DNA of 24,667 nt from positions 1 to 24,667 of the IMG/VR virus record IMGVR_UViG_3300047276_000202; one strand, given 5' to 3'. Made by a program: the position numbers and the translations under genes. Each line of letters starts with the position of its first letter. Position 1 is the stretch's first letter. The notes beneath the pieces were generated by a model that was not told the DNA's origin, searched no databases, and saw only the letters and a program-made list of their open reading frames with translations. Below, piece by piece: positions 6,380 through 13,695 of this stretch. The stretch comes from a virus.

Positions 6380-7201
6380 ATGGCTGTGACCATTGACCAG
6401 GCTTTTATCAAGCAGTTTGAGTCCGAAGTTCACATGGCCTATCAGCGCCAGGGCTCCAAACTGCTCAATACGGTTCGCTTTAAGGGTTCAGTTCAGGGCA
6501 AGTCCACCACCTTCCAAAAGGTTGGTAAGGGCACTGCTTCGACCAAGAGCCGCCACGGCAACCTCCCCGTCATGAACGTTGACCACACCAACGTTGAATG
6601 CACGCTCGCCGACTACTACGCTTCGGACTATGTTGATAAGCTCGATGAGCTCAAGATCAACATCGACGAGCGTCAGATTGTTGCATCGAGCGCGGCATAC
6701 AGCCTTGGCCGTAAGTCCGACGATCTCATCCTGACCGCTGCTGACTCAACCTCGAACACCATTACCGAGGCTGGCACGGACGGTCTGACCCAGGCAAAGA
6801 TCAACACTGTGTTCGAATACTTTGGCACGAACGATGTGCCGGATGACGGCGAGCGTTACTTTGTCATCAGCCCTGCTGGCTGGGTGGATCTGCTCGGCAT
6901 CTCGGCGTTCTCGGACGCTGACTTCGTTGGTCCCGATGACCTCCCCTACAAGGGTGGCATGGTGGCTAAGCGTTGGCTCGGCTTCATGTGGATGACGCAT
7001 TCCGGCCTGTCGATTGCTTCGACAATCCGTAAGTGCTTCGCCTATCACCGCTCTGCCATCGGCATGGCTTCGGGCCAGGACGTTTCGACGGAAGTCAACT
7101 ACGTCCCCGAAAAGGCAGCACATCTCATCACGGCTATGATGTCCCAGGGCTCTGTCCTGATCGACACCACGGGCGTGTACGAAGTCCAGATCAAGGAGTA
7201 A
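6380..7201 (+). CDS. Major capsid protein
   Basis: A 273-residue capsid protein of the podovirus 'Phage_capsid_2'-like group, probably with the HK97 fold. Features are the N-terminal helix IDQAFIKQFESEVHMAYQRQ, an early strand region with STTFQKVGKGTAS, a middle domain with LADYYASDYVDKLDEL, and a C-terminal SQGSVLIDTTGVYEVQ strand. The start at 6380 is preceded by AAAGGG (6367-6372). Codon choice is visibly more C-rich at third positions than in the downstream ejection genes: I count 14 GAC against 7 GAT for Asp. This would suit very high expression. It follows the scaffold and GNAT genes and is followed by a small decoration-like gene, an arrangement typical of T7-like heads. Confidence 0.93.
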   Translation: MAVTIDQAFIKQFESEVHMAYQRQGSKLLNTVRFKGSVQGKSTTFQKVGKGTASTKSRHGNLPVMNVDHTNVECTLADYYASDYVDKLDELKINIDERQIVASSAAYSLGRKSDDLILTAADSTSNTITEAGTDGLTQAKINTVFEYFGTNDVPDDGERYFVISPAGWVDLLGISAFSDADFVGPDDLPYKGGMVAKRWLGFMWMTHSGLSIASTIRKCFAYHRSAIGMASGQDVSTEVNYVPEKAAHLITAMMSQGSVLIDTTGVYEVQIKE

Positions 7202-7207
7202 TCTGAG

Positions 7208-7453
7208 ATGGCTCTTACCGCTGCTACTCTGTCCAAGGTCGCTGGTGGCGCTCGTCAGGTCTGGATTTACGAATCCGCTGATACTGCTGTCACGATTGCT
7301 GGTTCCGGCTACTTCAACGCCGTGACCGACAATCTCCGTCAGTTTGACATCATCCTCTGCGTGGGTGGTGTCGGCACGACGGTGACCGTTGATGTCCTGG
7401 TTGTCACGTCCGCTACGGGCGCTGCAACCGTGACCACGACGAATGGTACCTAA
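7208..7453 (+). CDS. Probable head decoration/stabilisation protein
   Basis: An 81-residue protein with alternating beta-strand pattern and little charge: SGYFNAVTDNLRQFDIILCV is followed by TVDVLVVTSATGAATVTTTN. The 'GYFN....L...D.I.V' start followed by strand repeats is a small beta module that I recall from phage proteins encoded directly after capsid genes. It has a strong ribosome site, AAGGAG at 7193-7198, overlapping the end of the capsid gene, and shares that gene's C-rich codon use, implying high expression. Together these support a capsid-surface protein, but homology to a characterised decoration protein is not shown. A hairpin terminator follows. Confidence 0.65.
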   Translation: MALTAATLSKVAGGARQVWIYESADTAVTIAGSGYFNAVTDNLRQFDIILCVGGVGTTVTVDVLVVTSATGAATVTTTNGT

Positions 7454-7484
7454 TCGGTCTCCTCGGCTCCTTTGAGGCGATCTT

Positions 7485-7513
7485 GCGGGTGGGGCTACGG
7501 TTCCACCCGCTTT
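7485..7513 (+). terminator. Intrinsic terminator-like hairpin after head genes
   Basis: GCGGGTGG (7485-7492) and CCACCCGC (7503-7510) form a perfect, GC-rich 8-base stem with a 10-base loop; two G-U pairs could extend it to 10. Three T follow directly, then ACTATAA, so the T-run is short. It lies 31 bases after the decoration gene and 19 before the tail tubular A start. T7 places its late terminator at the same point, between gene 10 and gene 11, where partial read-through lowers tail gene expression relative to capsid. The same role is inferred here. Confidence 0.7.
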
Positions 7514-7529
7514 ACTATAAGAGGGTTCC

Positions 7530-8117
7530 GTGGCTACAACCGACATCGACATCTGCGCTCGTGCGCTAATCCTGATCGGCGCTAGCCCGATTACCTCTTT
7601 TGATGATGGCACGACCGAGGCTACAGTTGCTGCCAATCTCTATGAAGATACAGTCCGAGACTGCCTGTCTCGCCATCGCTGGCGTTTTTCCTCTGGTCAG
7701 GTCCAGCTTTCCCGTCTTACCGCAGCGCCAGACGCTCGATGGGACGCCGCCTATCAGCTTCCTTCTGATCTTCTGCTCTTGCACAATGTAACCGTGACCG
7801 ATGATCCGATTGCCTATGATAGGTATCAGGACATGGTTTATTGCAATGCAACAGTCGAAGATGTGGTCTATGCAGACTATAGCTTTCGAGCTACTGAGGA
7901 TCTCTGGCCGCCATACTTTGTGACGGCTGTGCAATATCAACTGGCTTCTATCTTTGCCTATTCCGTGGCGGCACAGGAAGCCTTGTCCGATCTCTTTGAG
8001 AAACGCGCTCTGCGTCAGATGACTATTGGCAGAACGCTTGATAGCCAGAGCCAGACCACTCGCCGCCTTAACGTGCAGCGGTTCAACCAGGTACGGACTA
8101 CGACGAGAGGATACTAA
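7530..8117 (+). CDS. Tail tubular protein A, T7 gp11-like
   Basis: A 195-residue protein, equal in size to T7 gp11 (196). It would form the adaptor ring below the portal that starts the short tail. Family traits are the start TDIDICARALILIGASPITS, then VRDCLSRHRWRFS, a DARWDAAYQLPSD segment with the aromatic-Pro motif typical of gp11 proteins, and a C-terminal helix with ALRQMTIGRTLDSQ. The start is a GTG at 7530 preceded by GAGGG at 7521-7525. The next gene begins three bases after the stop. A terminator-like hairpin separates it from the capsid genes, so expression is probably lower than capsid. Confidence 0.93.
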   Translation: MATTDIDICARALILIGASPITSFDDGTTEATVAANLYEDTVRDCLSRHRWRFSSGQVQLSRLTAAPDARWDAAYQLPSDLLLLHNVTVTDDPIAYDRYQDMVYCNATVEDVVYADYSFRATEDLWPPYFVTAVQYQLASIFAYSVAAQEALSDLFEKRALRQMTIGRTLDSQSQTTRRLNVQRFNQVRTTTRGY

Positions 8118-8120
8118 CCG

Positions 8121-10298
8121 ATGGGTATGAAGCTAGTCCAAACTAACTTCTCATCGGGAGAGATTGGTCCTCTGATGGATATGCGCCATGACACTGGCGC
8201 TTATCAGAATGGCGCTCGTCGGCTGCGTAATGTCTCCGTATTGAACCAGGGTGGCATTACTCGTCGCCCAGGCACAGAATATTTTGCGACTTTGAATGGT
8301 AGATCTCGCATGATCCCATTCGAGTTCTCTAACACTGAGCAGTATATCTTTGCCTTTGGTGACCAGAGGCTTGATATTTATTCAACTGCTGGCTCTCTTA
8401 TCCAGAGCCTTACTAGCTGCCCTTGGACTACGAGCATCCTATTCTCTATGACATACTCGCAAGCTGCGGATGTCATGATTGTTTGCTCACCACAAATGGC
8501 AACGCAGATTATTCGACGCACATCTGCAAATACGTTTACTAGGACTGCTTTTGCTTTCGACTCCTCAGTCAATGGCAATGAAGTTTATCAGCCATACTAT
8601 AAGTTTGCTGATGATACTGTAACGCTTAGTTGCTCAGGAACAACCGGTAGTGTCACGGTTACTTCTAGCGCGGCGCATTTTACTGCTGGCTATGTTGGTT
8701 CTCGTATTCGCTGGTTTGGAATTGAACTAGAGATTACGGGATATACAAACTCAACAACGGTAACCGCTACTGTTAAGGGTACACTTCGTGGGACTTATGA
8801 TATTGATCCCATGAAAACTACTGATGGTAATAGTGTAATTGAAGTTACTCATGTTAATCATGGGCTTTCGACTGGCACTTCTATTACTATAGAAGGTGCT
8901 AATGCTTTTGCAGGGTTAACTAAGGCGCATATCAACGGAACTTTTACAATTACAGTTCTAAACGATAACGTCTATCAGTTTACTGCTGGTGGTACGGCCA
9001 ATTCTTCCGCTGATGGCGGTGGACCAAATGTTCACTTCTATGGAAATAATATCCCAACTAGAAACTGGGATGAACCAGCATTCTCGGCTGTCAGAGGCTA
9101 TCCTGGTTGCGTGACCTTCCATGAAAGTCGCTTGTGGTTTGGTGGATCTTATTCCCAACCAGATAGTCTATGGGCTTCTAAGATTGGTCAGTTCTTCAAC
9201 TTCAACGTTGGCGAAGGATTGGATAACGAATCGATCCAAGTGTCTGTTGGTTCTGATGACATCTCATCTGTTCTGCACCTTGTATCAAACCGTCATCTTC
9301 AGATCTTCACAGCGACATCTGAGTTCTATGTTCCTCGCGTATCTCAATCTACGATTACGCCAGGTAACATTACAATTGCTCGTCAGACGCCTTATGGCTG
9401 CTCTAATGTGCCGCCAATGCCGTTTGATGGAGCGACCGTTTATCTTCAAGGAACACGAGCAGCTATTCGTGAGTTTCTGTACACAGATACAGAACAAGCA
9501 TATAGCGCACCAATGCTTACCCTATTGGCAGATCACTTGATTGATACGCCTAATGATATGGGTATTCTCTTTGGCACTGAGGATAGGCCAGAGCAATATT
9601 TGCTTGTGGTTAATAATGATGGAACAGTTGCTTGCTTCCATTCTGCTCGATCCGAAAAACTAGCTGCATGGTCGCTTTGGGAAACAGAGCATCCATCTAA
9701 TACAGCAAAGTTCGACTCACTAGTCTCTATTGGAAATAGGATGTACTTCTCTGTACTGAGGGGTTCATCTTATTATCTAGAGCGTCTAGCCAAGAATGAT
9801 CTTGATCTTACACTTGATTGTGCCAAGAGCTATACGTCTGGTTCTGCCACAAAGACTTGGACAATCAATGCTATCTACGCCAATAAGACTGTATCTGTCG
9901 TGTCGAACAACTATTACTTGGGCGATTTTGCTTGTAATGGTTCGAACCAGATTGTTCTTAATGATGAAGTTACCAGCATCACCGTTGGCTTTAACTACGA
10001 TGTCACCATCGAGAGTTTACCTGCTAACATCAATCTACCGTCTGGCAATTACTCTGGCCGTCCTAAGCGCATTGCTCGCGTTATTCTTGCGCTAAACTCA
10101 ACGCTGGCAGTCAATGTTCAGGGTAACCGTCTCATCATCCGACAAGTCACGGATGACTTCTCACTTCAACCTACAGCAGTAACCGGCAAGCGAGAGTTCT
10201 TTTTGCTTGGGTTTAACCGTGATGCCACGGTTATTATAACCCAATCAGAACCCTTGCCACTTCGACTGCTTGGTATGGCTATGGAGGTATCCATCTAA
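8121..10298 (+). CDS. Tail tubular protein B (nozzle), T7 gp12-like
   Basis: A 725-residue nozzle protein. The start KLVQTNFSSGEIGPLMDMRH and the following RNVSVLNQGGITRRPGTEYF are a clear gp12 signature; CVTFHESRLWFGGS and TPYGCSNVPPMPFDGATVYL are further family segments. T7 gp12 is 794 residues. Between about residues 165 and 305 there are two beta-rich stretches that look like inserted modules: GSVTVTSSAAHFTAGYVGSR, and then a second one starting HVNHGLSTGTSITIEGANAF and running to the 'VYQFTAGGT' strand. The second resembles a small beta module found in many phage surface proteins. ATG at 8121; MKL at 8127 is an alternative start. Overlaps the next gene as TAATG. Confidence 0.93.
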   Translation: MGMKLVQTNFSSGEIGPLMDMRHDTGAYQNGARRLRNVSVLNQGGITRRPGTEYFATLNGRSRMIPFEFSNTEQYIFAFGDQRLDIYSTAGSLIQSLTSCPWTTSILFSMTYSQAADVMIVCSPQMATQIIRRTSANTFTRTAFAFDSSVNGNEVYQPYYKFADDTVTLSCSGTTGSVTVTSSAAHFTAGYVGSRIRWFGIELEITGYTNSTTVTATVKGTLRGTYDIDPMKTTDGNSVIEVTHVNHGLSTGTSITIEGANAFAGLTKAHINGTFTITVLNDNVYQFTAGGTANSSADGGGPNVHFYGNNIPTRNWDEPAFSAVRGYPGCVTFHESRLWFGGSYSQPDSLWASKIGQFFNFNVGEGLDNESIQVSVGSDDISSVLHLVSNRHLQIFTATSEFYVPRVSQSTITPGNITIARQTPYGCSNVPPMPFDGATVYLQGTRAAIREFLYTDTEQAYSAPMLTLLADHLIDTPNDMGILFGTEDRPEQYLLVVNNDGTVACFHSARSEKLAAWSLWETEHPSNTAKFDSLVSIGNRMYFSVLRGSSYYLERLAKNDLDLTLDCAKSYTSGSATKTWTINAIYANKTVSVVSNNYYLGDFACNGSNQIVLNDEVTSITVGFNYDVTIESLPANINLPSGNYSGRPKRIARVILALNSTLAVNVQGNRLIIRQVTDDFSLQPTAVTGKREFFLLGFNRDATVIITQSEPLPLRLLGMAMEVSI

Positions 10299-10810
10299 TG
10301 TGCGTCACGGCTCTTGTCGCCTCTACTCTAGTCTCGGCTGTTGGTGGCTTTGTCCAAGCTGGTATGGCTTCGGCTGCTGCTGAATCTGAAGCTGCATTCC
10401 GAAACTATCAACTTGAAGTTCAAAACAAACAACTTGAAGAAGATCGCAAGATGGCTGAACTTCAGGCACTGCAAACTGAAAATGCAAGGCTGCTTCAAGC
10501 TCGCAAAATTCGCGCGCAGAATGAAGCCTTCATTGCTGCTTCTGGTGTTGGTGAAAGTCGCTCATTCTTGCAAGGCGCAGATGTAGCAAGTGAGCAAAAT
10601 CTTAGACAGGATGTTGCAAATTTGCGACTGACAAATGTTCAAACCACCAGCCGTATTGCTGATCAAATTGCAGTAAATAGGGCTGAGGGTGCGTTCCAAA
10701 CTGCTAAGGCAGGAATGACCGGCCAGTCCGCATATATTAATGCAGCATTCAATGCGGCATCTAGTGGTCTGAATAACTACACAAAGTATGCCTATTATAA
10801 GACGAGGTAA
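10298..10810 (+). CDS. Internal virion protein, T7 gp14-like
   Basis: A 170-residue protein with a hydrophobic N-terminal segment (VTALVASTLVSAVGGFVQAG, residues about 3-22), followed by an Ala/Glu/Gln-rich coiled coil to about residue 75 (YQLEVQNKQLEEDRKMAELQ). A Gly/Ser-rich centre contains AASGVGESRSF. This is the usual pattern of the small podovirus ejection protein that is expelled first and forms the channel in the host outer membrane (T7 gp14, 196 residues). It lies directly after the nozzle gene, sharing a TAATG overlap, and before the two giant ejection proteins, the same order as in T7. Sequence similarity to gp14 itself is likely weak, so the call rests on pattern and order. Confidence 0.85.
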   Translation: MCVTALVASTLVSAVGGFVQAGMASAAAESEAAFRNYQLEVQNKQLEEDRKMAELQALQTENARLLQARKIRAQNEAFIAASGVGESRSFLQGADVASEQNLRQDVANLRLTNVQTTSRIADQIAVNRAEGAFQTAKAGMTGQSAYINAAFNAASSGLNNYTKYAYYKTR

Positions 10811-10812
10811 CG

Positions 10813-13695
10813 ATGGCTATCGAAACTGATCCACAGCGTATTGGTGTCCAGCCATCTGGCCGCATGATTCGTGAATTTCGTACGGATCTTCCATCACCAA
10901 ATATGTCTGGTGTGCAGAAGTTTGCCGAAAGCCTCTCATCTATTGGTGAGATGGCAGCAAAGCAACAAGCAGAAGAAGATGTTAAGAGCGCATTAGCTGC
11001 TGCTCCATCTAAAGATGGCAATGGCAACTATATGGTTCCTCCTGCGCCAGAAACATTCGGTCCATTTGCTCGTCGTATGTTTGATGATGCAGTTGAGACT
11101 CGTTATAAAAATAACGTCTTTCAAGATTTCCAGACTACATTAAATCGTGTAGCTGCTGAAAATCAAAACGATCCAGATACAGCCTTTGCCCTCATGGAAG
11201 GTCATATGCGCGGAACCCTTAAAGGGATGGACCCGCGCATTGCTAAAGATCTAGAAGCCAACTTTATGCGTGAAGTTAATGAACGTCATCGTGGCGTTCT
11301 TAATCTTGCAACTTCTCGCGAGCGCGAAGCAACGGTTGGTGATCTTCGTGTTCAACGAGATAGCATGTTATCTCAAGCCCAGGATGCTCATTCTAGAGGA
11401 CTAACATCTGAAGCTGAGCGACTTGAACAAGAAGCTGCTGGTATTACTCAACGTCTTGTTGGCCTTAAAGCTGAAAGCGTTTTGAATCCTGCACAGGTTC
11501 AAGAAATTCAACGTGGCAATCGTGAAGCTGGCCGTATTCTTTCTGCTATGAATAAGGCGATTGAAGATGGCACGATTACACCAGAGCAGTTGAATTTCCT
11601 GCATCTAGCCTCCCAGGGGCTTGGGGGTGATCGAACTATCACTGTTGGTGATATGACGATTAGTGGAAACCAGGTTCTTGAGTTAATTAAAGATCCACGC
11701 ATTCGCACTGTTTTAGGTACACGCATTAAGCAGGCGACTGGAGATCTACTTCCAAACTTTGAGCGTGATAATGCTGCGGCAGCTATTAACACTATCAATA
11801 CCCTTGCTGACCGTGGTGTTCGCAGCTTTCCACTGAACACATCAGGTGAGCAGCAAACTCAAGCAATGCTAAGCTGGGTGCAGCAGCAGCGTGCAAAGGG
11901 TAATAATATTGATCCATCTACTCCAGAAGGATTTAATATTATTTTCCAACGCTATGGTGCTATTCCAAAGGATTACTATAAGAAGTTGTTTGAGGGCGTA
12001 AACACTGAAAGTGCTGAGGCCCTTGAGCGACTGAGGCCACTATATCAAGCAATGGAAAATACACTGACTAGTACAGGTCAGCGTCGATCTCTTGCTGGTG
12101 AAGTTTTGCCGCAGAGAGATGATGCCATTATGTATTGGTATTCATTGGCTCGTGGCCCTGGTGGCACTAAAGGTTATGAGCCGACTGCCGCAGCAGAATT
12201 TGCAGTTAAGGCAGTCAATCGTGGTCTTGAAAAGTTTAGAACTGATCGACCTGAAAACTTTGTTGTTCGCTCCTATCAAGAAGCTCAAGGCGACCCAAAG
12301 GCTAACAATCTAAAAGTATTCGATCAGATCAAAGGACAAGTTGGCTTTGATATTGCCAAGATGGATGATGATGCTCGACAGGCATTGATGGCATCCATTG
12401 GCTTGTTTGCTGCAACTGGCTTGCCATTCAAAGAAGCAGTTAATCGTGGTGCACTTCATTTTAATTCAAACTATGAAGTGAATAAGTTTACACTGCAATC
12501 TGGTCTGTCTGGTAAAAATGGACCCACACCAAAAGCGTTGAACCCACCAGAACTTCCAGATCAGGATGGCAATGTTAGCTATGATTATCTAAAGCCTCTA
12601 GCTAAATTTGCCATCAAAGAAATGGCTTCTACAACACAGCCTAATTTTAAAGTACCTGTTGATCAGTTGGAGCTTGGTAAGAACCTTTGGTTAAAACCAA
12701 CGGGTGCTGACTCAGCCAATCCAAGTTTTCAACTATGGTACTTTGAAAAAGGTGGGACACAAGTGCCCGTCTTAGATAACAATGGTCGCATTGTTACTAT
12801 GTACATTGGCAAGTATATCCAGGCACAATCGGCTGCATCTAATGATGCCTCTATTAATCGTGAAGTTATACGTCGCGGTGCTATTGAAGAACTAAATCGT
12901 GCAGGAGCAACAGATCCTATGACTGGGATGGTTATTACAGAACCATCGGCTGTTACTCCAAACGTAGGACAAGTAACACAACAACGCACTCCTGCGTTTA
13001 TTGAACCACGTCCTGAGCATATCATGCCACCTCCTTTAATTAGGCAAATGCTTGAGCGTCCTGTTAGCCCACTTGAACCTGATCGTGTTAATCGTGGTAG
13101 AACGCCTCGCAATCAGCCACTTGGTCAGCGTACTGGATCTCTCAGTGGAGATGCTACAGTTCAGCCAACATCATTTGGTGCTACCAGTAAAAATGTGATT
13201 GAAAGCGCATCGAACTGGCTTGGCATTAATGAGAGATCTGGGCGTCAAGCACTTGCATCCTTCTTCCAAAAGACAATCGGTGAATCGGTAGATCCGGTTC
13301 AAACAGCATGGTGCGCTGTCTTTGTAAATGCTGTGCTAAGAGAGAGTGGATATGCTGGTATTTCTGGCAATAGTTCAAAGATGGCAAGAACATTTCTTGC
13401 ATATGGTGAACGTGCCGATAAGCCGAGTGAAGGTGATATTGTTGTATTGCAACGTGGTAGCGATCAGCGCACGGGCCACGTTGGCTTTTTCATGGGATAT
13501 GAAACACGAGGTGGTCAGCAATATGTAAAGGTCCTTGGTGGCAATCAAGCCGACTCTGTGAATGTAACTACATTTCCAGTTAGCCAGATTCTTGGCATTC
13601 GCCGTCCTATGAAACTTGAGCGTATGGCTGAACTTCCAGGCTTTGAGGGAACTCTGTTCTCTCAATGGAATGATGCAATAGAGGACTATGCCTAA
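10813..13695 (+). CDS. Internal virion protein, gp15-like, with C-terminal Cys peptidase-like domain
   Basis: A 960-residue ejection protein. The first 750 or so residues are long helices rich in Ala, Glu and Gln, as in the T7 gp15 type (747 residues), which forms part of the periplasmic tube. A linker rich in Pro, Arg and Gln (about 700-790) leads to a C-terminal domain with a Cys/His/Asn set. Cys834 is in TAWCAVFVNAVLRESGY, His889 in RTGHVGFFMGYE and Asn911 in VLGGNQADSVNV. This matches CHAP/NlpC-P60-like wall hydrolases of the TIGR02594 type, which would cut peptide cross-links during DNA entry. T7 instead carries its lytic domain in gp16. Start two bases after the previous stop; overlaps the next gene. 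Confidence 0.88.
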   Translation: MAIETDPQRIGVQPSGRMIREFRTDLPSPNMSGVQKFAESLSSIGEMAAKQQAEEDVKSALAAAPSKDGNGNYMVPPAPETFGPFARRMFDDAVETRYKNNVFQDFQTTLNRVAAENQNDPDTAFALMEGHMRGTLKGMDPRIAKDLEANFMREVNERHRGVLNLATSREREATVGDLRVQRDSMLSQAQDAHSRGLTSEAERLEQEAAGITQRLVGLKAESVLNPAQVQEIQRGNREAGRILSAMNKAIEDGTITPEQLNFLHLASQGLGGDRTITVGDMTISGNQVLELIKDPRIRTVLGTRIKQATGDLLPNFERDNAAAAINTINTLADRGVRSFPLNTSGEQQTQAMLSWVQQQRAKGNNIDPSTPEGFNIIFQRYGAIPKDYYKKLFEGVNTESAEALERLRPLYQAMENTLTSTGQRRSLAGEVLPQRDDAIMYWYSLARGPGGTKGYEPTAAAEFAVKAVNRGLEKFRTDRPENFVVRSYQEAQGDPKANNLKVFDQIKGQVGFDIAKMDDDARQALMASIGLFAATGLPFKEAVNRGALHFNSNYEVNKFTLQSGLSGKNGPTPKALNPPELPDQDGNVSYDYLKPLAKFAIKEMASTTQPNFKVPVDQLELGKNLWLKPTGADSANPSFQLWYFEKGGTQVPVLDNNGRIVTMYIGKYIQAQSAASNDASINREVIRRGAIEELNRAGATDPMTGMVITEPSAVTPNVGQVTQQRTPAFIEPRPEHIMPPPLIRQMLERPVSPLEPDRVNRGRTPRNQPLGQRTGSLSGDATVQPTSFGATSKNVIESASNWLGINERSGRQALASFFQKTIGESVDPVQTAWCAVFVNAVLRESGYAGISGNSSKMARTFLAYGERADKPSEGDIVVLQRGSDQRTGHVGFFMGYETRGGQQYVKVLGGNQADSVNVTTFPVSQILGIRRPMKLERMAELPGFEGTLFSQWNDAIEDYA

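Noticed and set aside
7160-7230. Possible T7 10A/10B-style frameshift at the end of the capsid gene
   Set aside because: No slippery heptamer is seen before the stop, and the downstream gene has its own ATG with a strong ribosome site.
6746-7636. Long minus-strand open frame (296 codons) under capsid and decoration genes
   Set aside because: It arises from the C-rich third positions of the capsid gene and would also run across the terminator hairpin and the gp11-like start.
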